From Littorina saxatilis (lineage: Eukaryota > Mollusca > Gastropoda > Littorinimorpha > Littorinidae): a stretch of 64,000 bases of DNA. The notes under the pieces were generated by a model. That model had not been told where the DNA came from, ran no database searches, and saw only the letters and a list, made by a program, of their open reading frames with translations. Positions 11,201-23,867 of this stretch are shown here, in pieces. Location: positions 32,953,281-33,017,280 of the forward strand of contig NC_090258.1 of assembly GCF_037325665.1 (NCBI RefSeq), written 5' to 3'. The position numbers and the translations under genes were made by a program. Numbering within the stretch: the stretch's first letter is position 1; each line of letters opens with the position of its first letter.

Positions 11201-14200
11201 TTGTCACTCAAATGAATAAAAATCATTTTTGAAAAATGTCAAACATCGCCAGCAGCTTGAAACTTGTACATTTCTTGCAATTGTATTTTTCTCGAATCAA
11301 GTATTATGAGAGCATTGAGCAAAAGATAAACAGACTGAAAAGAATGATATCTTCCTGGAAATTCTGCATTCAGAAGCCTCAGTAACACCAATGACATGTG
11401 AGTAACACGACTGAGTAACATGACTGACGTCTCATAACACAACTGACCATCCTTAGCTAACTTTGATTTATGAACTGATTTTAACTTTAAACGTAAAGTT
11501 AATTAAATGGAACAAACAAATTTGCTTATAGTAAGACATTTTTACTTTATTTCCACCTTTTAAGCCTAACTCCACAATTTGACCAAAAAAAATGCAAACT
11601 TGTCACAAAATAAACTGTAATGATAGCGCCGTGAATTTGCACAGGCCTAGCAAAATCGCAATTTTATATGATTCAAGGAAAGAACAAAATCTTATTTATT
11701 TTCAGCATTACTACAGAAATGTACTGCAAACATTTTGCACTGTAACATTATTGATTCTAACAGCAAAATTACTGACAGATGGTAACAGCACTGAGACCAA
11801 ATTGCCTTGGCTGGTTTCGACAAAAGTTACACGTACAAAAACGATCAGCAGTGTTTACTTACTGTTTGACAGAAATACAATTCTTTTCCTCAAACGGCGA
11901 AGACAAAGCATAAACAGGATTATCTTTAAAACAACTAAAGCTGCACAGTTTTTTTAAACAGTAACATTACAGGCATGGTAACACCACTGACACCAAATTG
12001 CCTTTAGATGTTTCGACAAACAATAAAACGTTCTGAAACAGATCAGCAGTGGAATCCCCAACGTTCTGGCACGAACAGTACAGTGACCTAGCTGGACTCT
12101 AGCACATTCAACTACTCAGGAACTTGATTAGGAGTGCAGTCAGCAGTTGGTGAATATGGTAGACCCGGTGTGAAGTGGTTTGGGATCCAGTGCGTCATGT
12201 TCATGTCAACACGTGCAGACGTCCATATACCCATGAATGTTTTTTGCTTTATTATCTTCATCACTTCCGCTTCCTATATTCGTTTTACGGTGTTCTCGTC
12301 CAGGGACATTCCAGGAAGGTATTCGTCAGAATACATTGCAAAGCTCTTGATGATGTGTCCTCTGCGTTATTTGCTGGTCTCGAAGCATTTCCTCAGGTTT
12401 TCTTCTTTCAAGTAGTATTCAGAATAGTTAGTTAGTTAGTTAGTTAGTTGTTGCTTTTTGGGTCCAGCGGACCATATCGGCCAAATCAGGACCCCACAAG
12501 TTTAACATTACAAATATTTAAAATAAACCAATGTTACTAAACAAAATTAGGAACGTCACCCGAAGGTAACATAACAGCTATATCGAAACCCTACGTGTCA
12601 AGGACTCCTTTAAAAATCCAAAGAGAGCTGCAGAGCTGACCTTTGTAAAAATATGTTTCAAGCTAGAAGTGTCAAAATACTTCACTCGTAGATCATACAG
12701 ATCAGCGCACTCCGTGAGAAAATGGCTCACAGAAAAACTATTATCACAGGCGTGGCACCATGGTGCCTTTTCTCTTTTAAGCAGATGGACATGCGTTGTA
12801 TAAGTGTGACCAGTGTGTAGCCTAGCCAGAACACTTTCGTCTTTTCTACTTGCAGCCAACAAAGGAAAGGGCTTTGATAGCTCAGGGTGGACCAACGGTC
12901 TTGCCAGAGTTTTAAACTGTAAAAAAGGGTCTTCCGACGAAGGTCGGTGAAAAAAACAAATTGCTCAGGAAGAGGTGGAACCGCCATCTCCGGAGCATCC
13001 TTTGCTGCCTTGTCAGCAGCTTCGTTGCCTTGTATGCCCATATGACTGGGCGCCCACATAAAATTTATAATAGTATTCAGAATGACACGCGTGTTCATGG
13101 ACAATGCGGGCTCTAAGTTCTGCTGGTCGCTGATCATGGCCAAAAGCGTAGACACTGCCACATGCTCGTAGACAATCACCATCTGCTCTCACAACAACAG
13201 GATACGTTTGTGCATTGGGTATTTCCGCAGCAGAAAGAGCCATGACATAAGATTACCTGAAAAACAGTAATATTTGATAATCATAACAGAGTTGTCTTTT
13301 TATAAGAAATGATCCCGTAAAAAGTTTTGCATTCTCTCTCTGGCACACCCCTACACACCAACCCCAACCCCCTCCTCTTTCACTCTCTCTCTGCCTCCCC
13401 ACAGGGACACACGTATAATCAACAATTATACACGCAAAAGAAGTATGTGGCAGGCAGAAGAATGAAAATAAAACCAGGAAAGAATCTAAGATCAGTCGTG
13501 TTACCTCTTCGTCAGTAGTGTTACCAGGCACAAGGTAACACGACTGAAAGTAACACGACTGATATAATTCATTTAAGAAAATAATGATCACTCCCTAGGC
13601 AATGCGTTCTGAACAAACATGTGTTCCAGTGGTTTTGATCCTTACATGAAACAATAAAAAAGTAACAGAAGAATGTAAATTCCTTCAGATCGCTAGAGAC
13701 ACACAGTAACACAACTGATTCGTTAAAAAAACACATCTTACCTTTCTACACTTGTCGGGTCCACCATACACAAGCGATCAAACTCGCTTAGCTGTTCCCG
13801 CTGCAGGAAGCTGCTGAAGGATGGGGGATAACTACAGGCCCAAAATGGTTTCAAAAAACTGGAGTACTCATTGTTTAGGTCTGTTTAACTGTTCTGGTAA
13901 CACCACTGACAAAAAAGTGAGAGACACTCATTTTTGAGAGTTTAAGTCCACATTCAGAGTCTGGGTCAACCTTACAATCAAAATCTGTTGCAATAATCCA
14001 AATGTGCTCCCGTAAGCAATTTTTTGGATATTTTTTTAATGGTCTAAAAAAAATTTTCTTCTTTGTAGAGGTGGTGGAAGTTTTGAGTGCCTTCAAAAAG
14101 ACAGGCATTTTTAGATACCCCTACATGTTTAAACCATGCAAAACTAACTTTCAAGTGTCAAGAATGTACTTTAATGAATGTTCATGTTGTTGTCTATTCA

Positions 14201-17200
14201 TTTTTGTACAAAAAAATATGTATTATACTAAGATAGATAGGACATGTTTCTTTCTGAATTAATTTAAAAATCAAAGACACGTTTTTCGTACATTTTTGAA
14301 AAACACCCATATATATAAGTATCGGGAATCCTAGAGGTACGTACTGCAACTGTATTAGTCAAAAGAAAAAGGCAGCTAAACTTCCATTCCAAATGTCTGC
14401 TCCCAAAAGAGAAAGGCAGCTAAACTTCCATTCCAAATGTCTGCTCCCAAAAGAGAAAGGCAGCTAAACTTCCATTCCAAATGTCTGCCCCCTAAAGAAA
14501 AATTCTTCTCACTTCAGCCATTTGTGTTCATTCCTCTGTCCAACTTTAAATCCTGACAAGATATCGAAGCCACCTCTGAGCATCTTGACGCTGAACAATG
14601 CCAGCTGAAACAAGGACAGCAATCAAAATAATGAAGGAAAATGGTTAACACACAGTGTTTGAGTGACAAACCAATGTTTACCAAACTTCAAGTTTTTTGA
14701 CAAATATATACAGAACTGATAATTGATAATTGAAATAGTTTTTCTTCTCTTTTCATGACCGTTCACACAAACGCACATGGGAGTTCACACACACATACAC
14801 ACCTCCACCCACATACTCAGTCATACACACACACAATCACACACACACATACCCATGCATACACACAATCACACACACATGGAATGCAAAAAGGTTATTA
14901 ATAATAATAATAATAACGATTACTTATATAGCGCGTAAACCTCGTGGTGACGAGCCCAGAGCGCTTTACACTTACACAATCATAATACAAACAAGGAAAG
15001 AGAACTAAATCCGAATAAATTCAAACATGGTCACACACACCCACACACGCACGCACACACACACGCACACACACACACACACACACACACGCGCGCGCAC
15101 ACACTCACACACAATCTTTCTTTCGTCATTGTCAATGTTCAGGTAACCCGCAATGTCATTCCATGTACGCATACGTTATTCTAGTACAACACACACAGGC
15201 ACATACACATCCTCATGAACGCCACACTTTAGTATATGAATACACGTGGCAGCGCCGATGACTCACCGATCATGGGATCTCCTTCAGAGGTCTAACTTAA
15301 ACATGTGTGTTTTGAGGGCTGTTCTATGCTCTCCTTCAAGCTGTGTCTGCAGGTGTGTCTGCAAGTCTGTTCTTCTCAGTCACTCAGACCGTGTGTGTGT
15401 GTTTTGTGTGTGTGTGTGTGCCAGTGTCAGTGTGTGCGTGCGTGCGTGTGTGCGTTTGTCTATTTATCTGGTTGTGTGCTTGATTGTTTTCTGTGTCCTG
15501 CTGTCTGACCTTGTCAACAAAGCATTCGGGAGGTGTGTGAGTAATCTTGACATCATGCAGTTGATCTTCAGACCTGAACAAAGAGAAAAGAATTTCCTGT
15601 GTATGTGTAACCAGGTTCCAGGGCCGGACCCAGGGGGGGTTCCAGGGGTTCCGGAACCCCACCCCTGGAAAAAGCATGTACCTTGCTTTGAGTGGGTTTT
15701 TTTATTTTTTTTACTAGTTTTAGCACCAAAACAATGCTGCTCTTAACCCTCAAAACAAGGCCCAGAATGCACCAGATTGCACAGATTTTAACCGTTTTTC
15801 AAACATTTTCCGGGGGAACATGCCCCCAGACCCTGGCTTCGCCACTTCGCTGATTTGCCCCCCCAAAAAAGGAGGAACCCCCCCCCCCCCCCCCTTACAA
15901 CTCATTTGGTCCGGCCCTGGGTTCGAGGAACGATTTGGAAACAAAATCGATTACTGAGTAATTGTGACCAGGCTCCACAAAGATGGAAACTTTTATCGAT
16001 GATAATGTGTTGTTATGATGGTAATGTGTTAGGGCCGGACTCACTGGACTAGCTATCACTTACGGACACAAAGACATACACATCTTTCTCTCTCCAGTAC
16101 GTCCACAACAAATGTGACAACAGCAGAAGATATTTACTTGCATGGCATTCTTTATTCCTGTGTCTCTCGGCTTCCCTTGTCCTCTCCGCCGACCCAGCCG
16201 AAGCCGGGTGGCCACAGCCAAATTACAATGCAAAGTCATGTCACTATACATCATGTTGTTATACATGTAGAGCTCACTCCAAAACATGTCCACCCTCTCT
16301 CGTGTCTCTCAAAGTTCTCTTTTACACTCTAGCATGTACACACATAATCCAACTTAAGCTAGGATAACAAATATCATTTCAAACAACCAATCAAAAAGCA
16401 GGTTCCGTGTTTTATTGGTTAAAGGCACAGTGCGCCTCCCGTAAACCATCACAGATACTGTCAGGCTTTTACACACAGTACAAACACCCTTCCATTTGAA
16501 CGCTCACCAAACGGGAACATCCTTAATTGGTGCCCTACGTAAAGTGCGAGCAATCAGTTTTCAAAGAATTAATTTTGCGGATTGTCTCAGAGACACGGAC
16601 CGTGGTGCGTTTTGGCGCTAGACCTAACTTTTAAAATCTAAATAATAACTTGACAGCTTGTTACACAAGCATTCTTAAATCATAAAAGAATTCTTTTTTC
16701 ATCAAGACAAGATCAGTACAATTCAAAGTTTTGAAAGTTTGAAAAAAGAAACGCCCGGAAGCAGGGTCACGCAAGGTCGTGGTTCTCGTAGCAGACGACG
16801 GTTTATGCCTATCACCAGTCAGTCCTCAACAGTCAAAAGCCACCGCCAGTCAGTTCTTGTGAACCACAGCCGTTTGTTTCGTGCATAGTCGGAGGTACAT
16901 AATAACGTGCTATTACAGATAAGCTCACAGCGAGTCGCATTCAAATTACTAACTGACGACTGCATTGTCAAAAAGGGAAACTGGATCACACGGGTTCACG
17001 ATGGCTCAGGGGTAAGATAAACCACGCAAAAATAAATTCTTTGAAAATTGCTCGATCTTTACGGAGGGCATCTAGGATGTTCTGAAGCGGTGAGTGTTTA
17101 AATGAAAGGGTGTTTGTACTGTGTGTGAAAAGCCTGACAGTATCTGGGGATGGTTTCCGGGAGGCGCACTGTGCCTTTAACTATAAAGACAAGAGGAAGA

Positions 17201-20200
17201 GGGGGGGGGGGGATACATTTAAAAGACTAACACAACATTCGAGCTCAGCTGGCAGCTCTATTATCTACCCGTATCAAAAGAAATGACACCTTGAACTACC
17301 CCGCTACATGCCGCTAGCCGAGGATTACAGAGACAGACAGGCCGCAATATGACGTAACAACACTGTGACCTGCAGGCTCCCGGGACCTGTCCAGGCTCCG
17401 ACCCAAGGTGTCGGCCTACCTCAGAGTCTTTAAGAGATTACGGAACTTGCTTCATAGTCATACCTGGACAGTTAGATAATTGCCTCAGTGCAGCTGTTGT
17501 AAGATGGACACGCTTCACAGGTGCATTACAGCACTTACAGTTTACAGAACAATGAATGGACACAAAACACAAATCGATCGCCAACATGAACTACGAACAC
17601 TGGACTGGACAATAACAACCGAGTTAGAACTGCTTTACTTTTATCCCCGAGTACGCTAGTACTTGGGCTCAGCTAGCAGACTTTAATCGTGTGTCTCCGT
17701 GTGTGTGTGTCTGTGTGTGTGTGTGTCTTTCTCCACTTAACAGCTTATTGCTGGGAAGCTACTGGGCGCAGTTCGTTCAAAAGTTGATACACTAACTTGA
17801 TAATAGGTCCGATTGATCGTATTAAAACTTCATAATGTTACCTGGGACCTAAATGCGAAATAAACCACAAAAACGACTTGGCGTAGGACGAATAGACCTG
17901 TTCGGTATCTGAGCAGCTCTCGCGAGACACGCTCTTTGTTATGCTTTGAACATCGCGAGAACTTCGAACCTTCGCTTGTGCAGCTCGCACGAGATCGCTG
18001 TACCGCATGCTTTGCTATGCTCTGAAGCTTGCGAGAGATTACGAGAGCTTAGAATACCGATATAGGGTCTATTCAAACGAAGCAACAGCCAGCCAGGCAG
18101 CCTCATAGAACAGCCAGCCAGCGCCCAATAGCCTTAATTTCACTGACAAAATAGTTAGAGTTGGTGGCTTGGTGGTAGGCACGTCCGCCTATGGCCAGAG
18201 TGATCCGGGTTCGATTCCCGGTATGGGCGGTCTCTTATTTTGTGCTTTTTTTGGTTAAATTCTTGTTTACTATTGTTTATTATGAACGTTTTAATGTTTT
18301 ATTTTACTCTAATAATATTTTTTATTGTGTAAAATAAATAAATAATAATTTTTTTTTAATTTTTATTTTTTTTAATCCACGTGCACAAGACAAAAAATTT
18401 CATACTGGGGGAGCGAGCCAGTCTGAAGAGTACTCGGGTCCAGCGCGAGCATTTTTTATTTGCCAAAACGAAATGCAAATTAAGATTCCAAGCCCTGTTC
18501 TACTTCCCTTCAACACAAAAATTACACTGGTGACAGTTTATCACATATATATATATATATATATATGTGTGTATGCAAACAGCCGTAATACACTCTGCCT
18601 TACCCCCACCCTCCAGGCACACCATCCTCCCTAATACATTTCCATCTCCTCTTTCCCCACACATTTGTACTGACCAAATAGGATGAGGAAGAGTATAATT
18701 TTCCTCGGCCAGGTGCGTTTCTTGCAATGAGGAAGTTTTTACACTGTCTGAATCCTCTTTCTTCTTTGCTCGATCCCTGTACACAGAAAATCGTCAAATA
18801 ACAAAAGGGTTAGTCCTGAATCGGCTCAAAGTAGTTCATTTTGAACGCCTATCCCACTTTTAGCTGGTATGTCAGAAATTCATTTGACAACCTTTATTAC
18901 AGTCAAGAACAATTGGTGATTTAATTCATACGTTAAGTGTGTCGATAAATGCTGACACACGTTTGCCGCAATCTAAACAGATTTATATTTGAAAGTCAGC
19001 AGAGACTTTCTTCCGAGATTTGTTAAAATCTCTTAGCAGAGAAAGAGAGAGAAATAAGTATCCCTTCACAGACAGCCTATTGGGAGCATCAGACCCTCCT
19101 CAAGGGGGGCCGAGATTTACAGAGCAAAGTCCTTTTGTATATATAAAGTTACAGGGGCTTTTGGGGTTTAATTGAAAAACAATGATCATTGAAGGAAGGG
19201 GGGGAAGATTTATTTCTCGGAGTCAACTTTGTGCCAACTCCCTTCTGTGTCTGAACCCCTGCATGCGCACGATAAAGATCCTAAGCTCAAAACATCATCT
19301 TTCGATTCTTATCATAATGACGATATATTTCGATATTTTGAAGAGACAAGCCTTGGGGGGGGGGGGGGGGGGGGGACCTAACACTGAGAGTAGCCAGACA
19401 AATCCCTAAAAAGTAAAATCCAAAAAAATTAAGCCGATTACCTTTCAACAGGATTACATTTTTAACTTCATTGTTCGAATATGGTCTTTCTCGTTTCTCT
19501 CTTCAGTCGGCTCCTAATCGGCGAAAAACTATTGTTTCAGCATTAAAATACAGCTGTGACTGTGAGACAAAATTGACAAGAAAAAGAAGCAAGAAAAATA
19601 AACAATAGAAAGACAAGAAAAGCAAATACTTTATACGACTCCCCTTCGTCACGTCTGATTTCACTCACAAACTATCATGGAGACCCCCCTCCCACCCAAT
19701 AGAAGACTCTCTCCCTTTTAGGCTGGCCATGGACCCAAAATGTGTACTCCCACACTTGAGTGACCTCATTTCTGACACAATGACATCACCACTAGTCTAG
19801 CCATGGCTGAATTACCCCCAGACAATAAGCTGTGACCTCAAACCAAACAATGACATACTTTGATGAAGTGGAGATTTACTTCCTTGATGGCTCAGTGGAT
19901 ATTTTTAGTAGCACTTAATAGGCTGATTTTGTGTCATGTCTGAAGATCATCAAAACCTACAAATGTGTGAAATTTGGTAGCTATAGCTTCAAAAACAGCA
20001 TTTTAAGTTTTTATGAACCAAACATGACCCCGCTGTGACCCCAAAATTTTACGAGGGTCAACCATACTGAGGTCATGTCGGGATATCCTCAAGCCCTAGA
20101 AGTGTGCTAAGTTTCAAAGCTCTAGCTTCAAAAACATCCGAGATAACCTCAACGTTAAGGTTTTCTAACTCACTGCTCATTCCTGAGACTCTCCTGATTA

Positions 20201-23200
20201 TTCAGGAGGAGTAAACAAACTAACTTGAAATGCAGTAATAACAAGTCGCGTAAGGCGAAATTACTACATTTAGTCAAGCTGTCGAACTCACAGAATGAAA
20301 CTGAACGCCCTGCATTTTTTCACAATGACCGTAGCCCGCCGCTCGTGCAAAACGCAGTGAAACTGACGAGGCTGTTTAGCGCGGTAGTGGTTTCGCTGAC
20401 GTGCTGCATAGCACGCTTTTCTGTACCTCTCTTCGTTTTAACTTTCTGAGCGTGTTTTTAATCCAAACATATCATATCTATATGTTTTTGGAATCAGGAA
20501 CCGACAAAGAATAAGATGAAATTGTTTTTAAATCGATTTCGGAAATTTAATTTTGATCATAATTTTTATATATCTTTTATTTTCAGAGCTTGTTTTTAAT
20601 CAGCATATATCATATTTATATGTTTTTGGAATCAGGAAATGATGAAGAATAAAATGAACGTAAATTTGGATCGTTTAATATAAAAAAAAAAAATTAATTA
20701 CAATTTTCAGATTTTTAATGACCAAAGTCATTAATTAATTTTAAGCCACCAAGCTGAAATGCAATACCGAAGTCCGGCCTTCGTCGAAGAGTGCTTTACA
20801 AAAATGTCAACCAATTTGATTGAAAAATGAGGGTGTGACAGTGCCGCCTCAACTTCAGTTGTACAAAAAGCCGGATATGACGTCATCAAAGACATTTATC
20901 GAAAAAATTAAAAAAAAGTCTGGGGATTTCATACCCACGAACTTTCATGTAAAATTTCATAAAGATCGGTCCAGTAGTTTAGTCTGAATCGCTCTACACA
21001 CACACACAGACAGACAGACAGACAGACAGACACACATACACCACGACCCTCGTCTCGATTCCCCCTGGCCTCTATGTTAAAATATTTAGTCAAAACTTGA
21101 CTAAATGTAAAAACTAACTAACTTGAAATGCTCAAGATGATCTCGGTCAGGCACGGCGTCCACGTTGCCTTTATCTTTTTTTTCAAGGTTCTCCTGACTT
21201 TCTTTTTTTGTTGTCAGACTGCGTACAAGCTGCTGCAATTAACAGACAGAAAAAAGGATGACGCTCAATAGCAGACACACAAAAACCACCACCTCGATCC
21301 TTGGAGACGAAAGGTAACAATAAGTCATATCATAAGTAGACGTCATAACCAAGCTAAGGAAAGGTCACTCTCGCGGAAAATCGGAAATTCCCAATTCAGG
21401 GAGACAAAATAACACGCTTTCACCTTGTGCAGTTGAGCAGTTCGAATGTGTCTTTTGCGTTGTTTTTGGTGTTAAAAACTGACATACGATTAACTTGAAG
21501 AGCAGACATCGGCCACAGGCGGAAGGTATCATCCACTGGACTACTATCACAGAAAGCATAGACCTATATTAGATAGATAGGAAACTCCTTCACTGCGCGG
21601 CCTGCGAGGATGGTCGCCAACCGCAGGAAAAGGTTTCTAATATAGGTCTATGTGCTAATGTAAGTGATGAGGACGGTAAGAGTAACTAACAAACCACCAA
21701 CAAATCGTATCAAAGTTTTCAGCAGGGCGCACTCTATTTTTGAAGTCTTGGTGATCCTGAATATTTTGTGCAGAAAAAATACTCAATTAAAAAAAGCGGT
21801 TACGACTTCTCCAAAATTGCGGTGCTCCTCGAGGCCGATGCACAGGCGGAAGGTATCGTCCATATAGGCCCCTGATTAGCGGTACTAGAGTACGTGTGCG
21901 AAACTGAGGCTCCAAAAATGCAGATGAAACACACAACCTCGCTACTTCGGATCCATTTTGAGCGATGTCAGTCACTAACTATTCAGTTTTCGATCAAATG
22001 GTAGGGTTTCGGCCAGTAGGGTTCAGTCAGTAGAGTTTCGGCCAGTAGGGTTTCGGCCAGTAGGGGAGACTGGGGCTAGTCCGCCCCCGGGGCACATCCG
22101 TCTTTGTCTGTTTATTCTTACGTTTGCCACCTTTTAGTCATTCACACCATGTGAGAGTGGTGTCCCTTCTACCCACCATATCCTGCAGAAGTTCAAAGGT
22201 TGCGCGCCCATATATCGTGAGTACAGATCACAAAAAGTGTTTTTCTTCATTTTTTGTAACATGAATGCATTGGAGTTGACTTAGGTTTTGATGCATTACC
22301 TCTGAGAACAAATACTTAGTCTTGGTGTCGAGTGAAAGTGCGTTAATTAAGGTCGAGTTCTGACGAAAGTTTTGCTTCTTCCTTCCCATGTTGTGCTCGC
22401 TATCTGGCACTAGAGTTGCCTGCCCGTGCGGGGGCAAGTCCGCCTATTTGTCATGGGGCATGTCCGCCGTGAGCAATATGTACAACACATGTTCATGCGA
22501 ACATAAAAACTGTCTGCACATTGATATCAGCTACACATTTGTCTTGATGTAAAATAAAAAATCAGTCTTCTAGTTCATCAAACTCGCCAGTTATGCTACC
22601 AAAAGCATAAAAGTAGGCGGACTAGCCCCGGTCTCCTCGCCAGTTATGCTACCAAAAGCATAAAAGTAGGCGGACTAGCCCCGGTCTCCCCTAACGTAAT
22701 TTTTTGTTACATTCTTTCGTATTTTGTCATTGGCATTTTTGAACCTGAATATTGAAGGGAATTAAAAAAGCTTTCCCACTAAAGCTTGCCCACTACTAGT
22801 CTTGTACATACTATGGGATGAGAGCGGCGGACTTGCCCCACCCTGTAGGCGGACTTACCCCGACTTGGGGCAAGTTCGCCTACGTTAGGGTAGGTCTACT
22901 TAAAGCAGTATGTACAACAAATGTTCATGCGCACATAAAAACTGTCTGCACATTGATATCAGCTACACATTTGTCTTGATGTAAAATAAAAAATCAGTCT
23001 TCTAGTTCATCAAACTCGCCAGTTATGCTACCAAAAGCATAAAAGTAGGCGGACTAGCCCCGGTCTCCCCTATGCATGTAACCATAGACCTATATGATGT
23101 TACCTTTTGTACTTGCTTATTATAATAATAATTTTGGAGACGTGAAATCCCCCTCTGTTGAGAGATGGACTCGTCCAAAATTACCGATATAAAACTGAGC

Positions 23201-23831
23201 GCTATGACGATAAACTAACACGAGACTGAGAAAAATACACACATCAAGTAAAGGTAATGAAAGGTGTCTGATGTGTTGTTGGGTAAATAAGGGAAGCAAA
23301 TATGCGCCAACATCAGCAGCCGACCCAGCTCTGCTTCACCGACACGACATTCCTTTGTTCGCTGACCGCCGCTTCAGTCAGCCTCGGCCGGTGGGGCGAC
23401 ACTGTGCCTGACGAATCAGTGACTGAGTACCCTGCATGGCCGCAGGGCCGTGCTGTTTATGACCGTTGTCACGAACTGAAAACTCTGCCTGAACAATCCC
23501 TCTCAGTCACTGAGTCTCAATGCGGTCAATGCGCATGCCGCGCTAACATGGGGAGATTAATCAGGTCGTGAACAACCTAGCCCTAACCCTTGTCCTAACC
23601 CTAGTCCTAACCCTAACCCATGGTTCATTCGGTCAAAGGATCGCATTTTTTTAAGTCCAAGATTGGCGCATTCGCATTTGACCGCATTGAGAGGGATTGT
23701 TCAGCAGAGTTTTCAGTTCGTGACACCCTGTTCGACTCACCAGATCATCAGTGATTGTCGTACTGACCTAACTGGTCGGAATATCAACACTGAATGCATA
23801 GTGTGCACGCGCATCATATCCGGCCCCACCC

Positions 23832-23867
<36 letters not shown>

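Noticed and set aside
18165-18232. tRNA gene
   Set aside because: Perfect B box and T-arm, but the acceptor strands do not pair.
23583-23620. A chromosome end
   Set aside because: Only a few degenerate TAACCC units with ordinary sequence on both sides.
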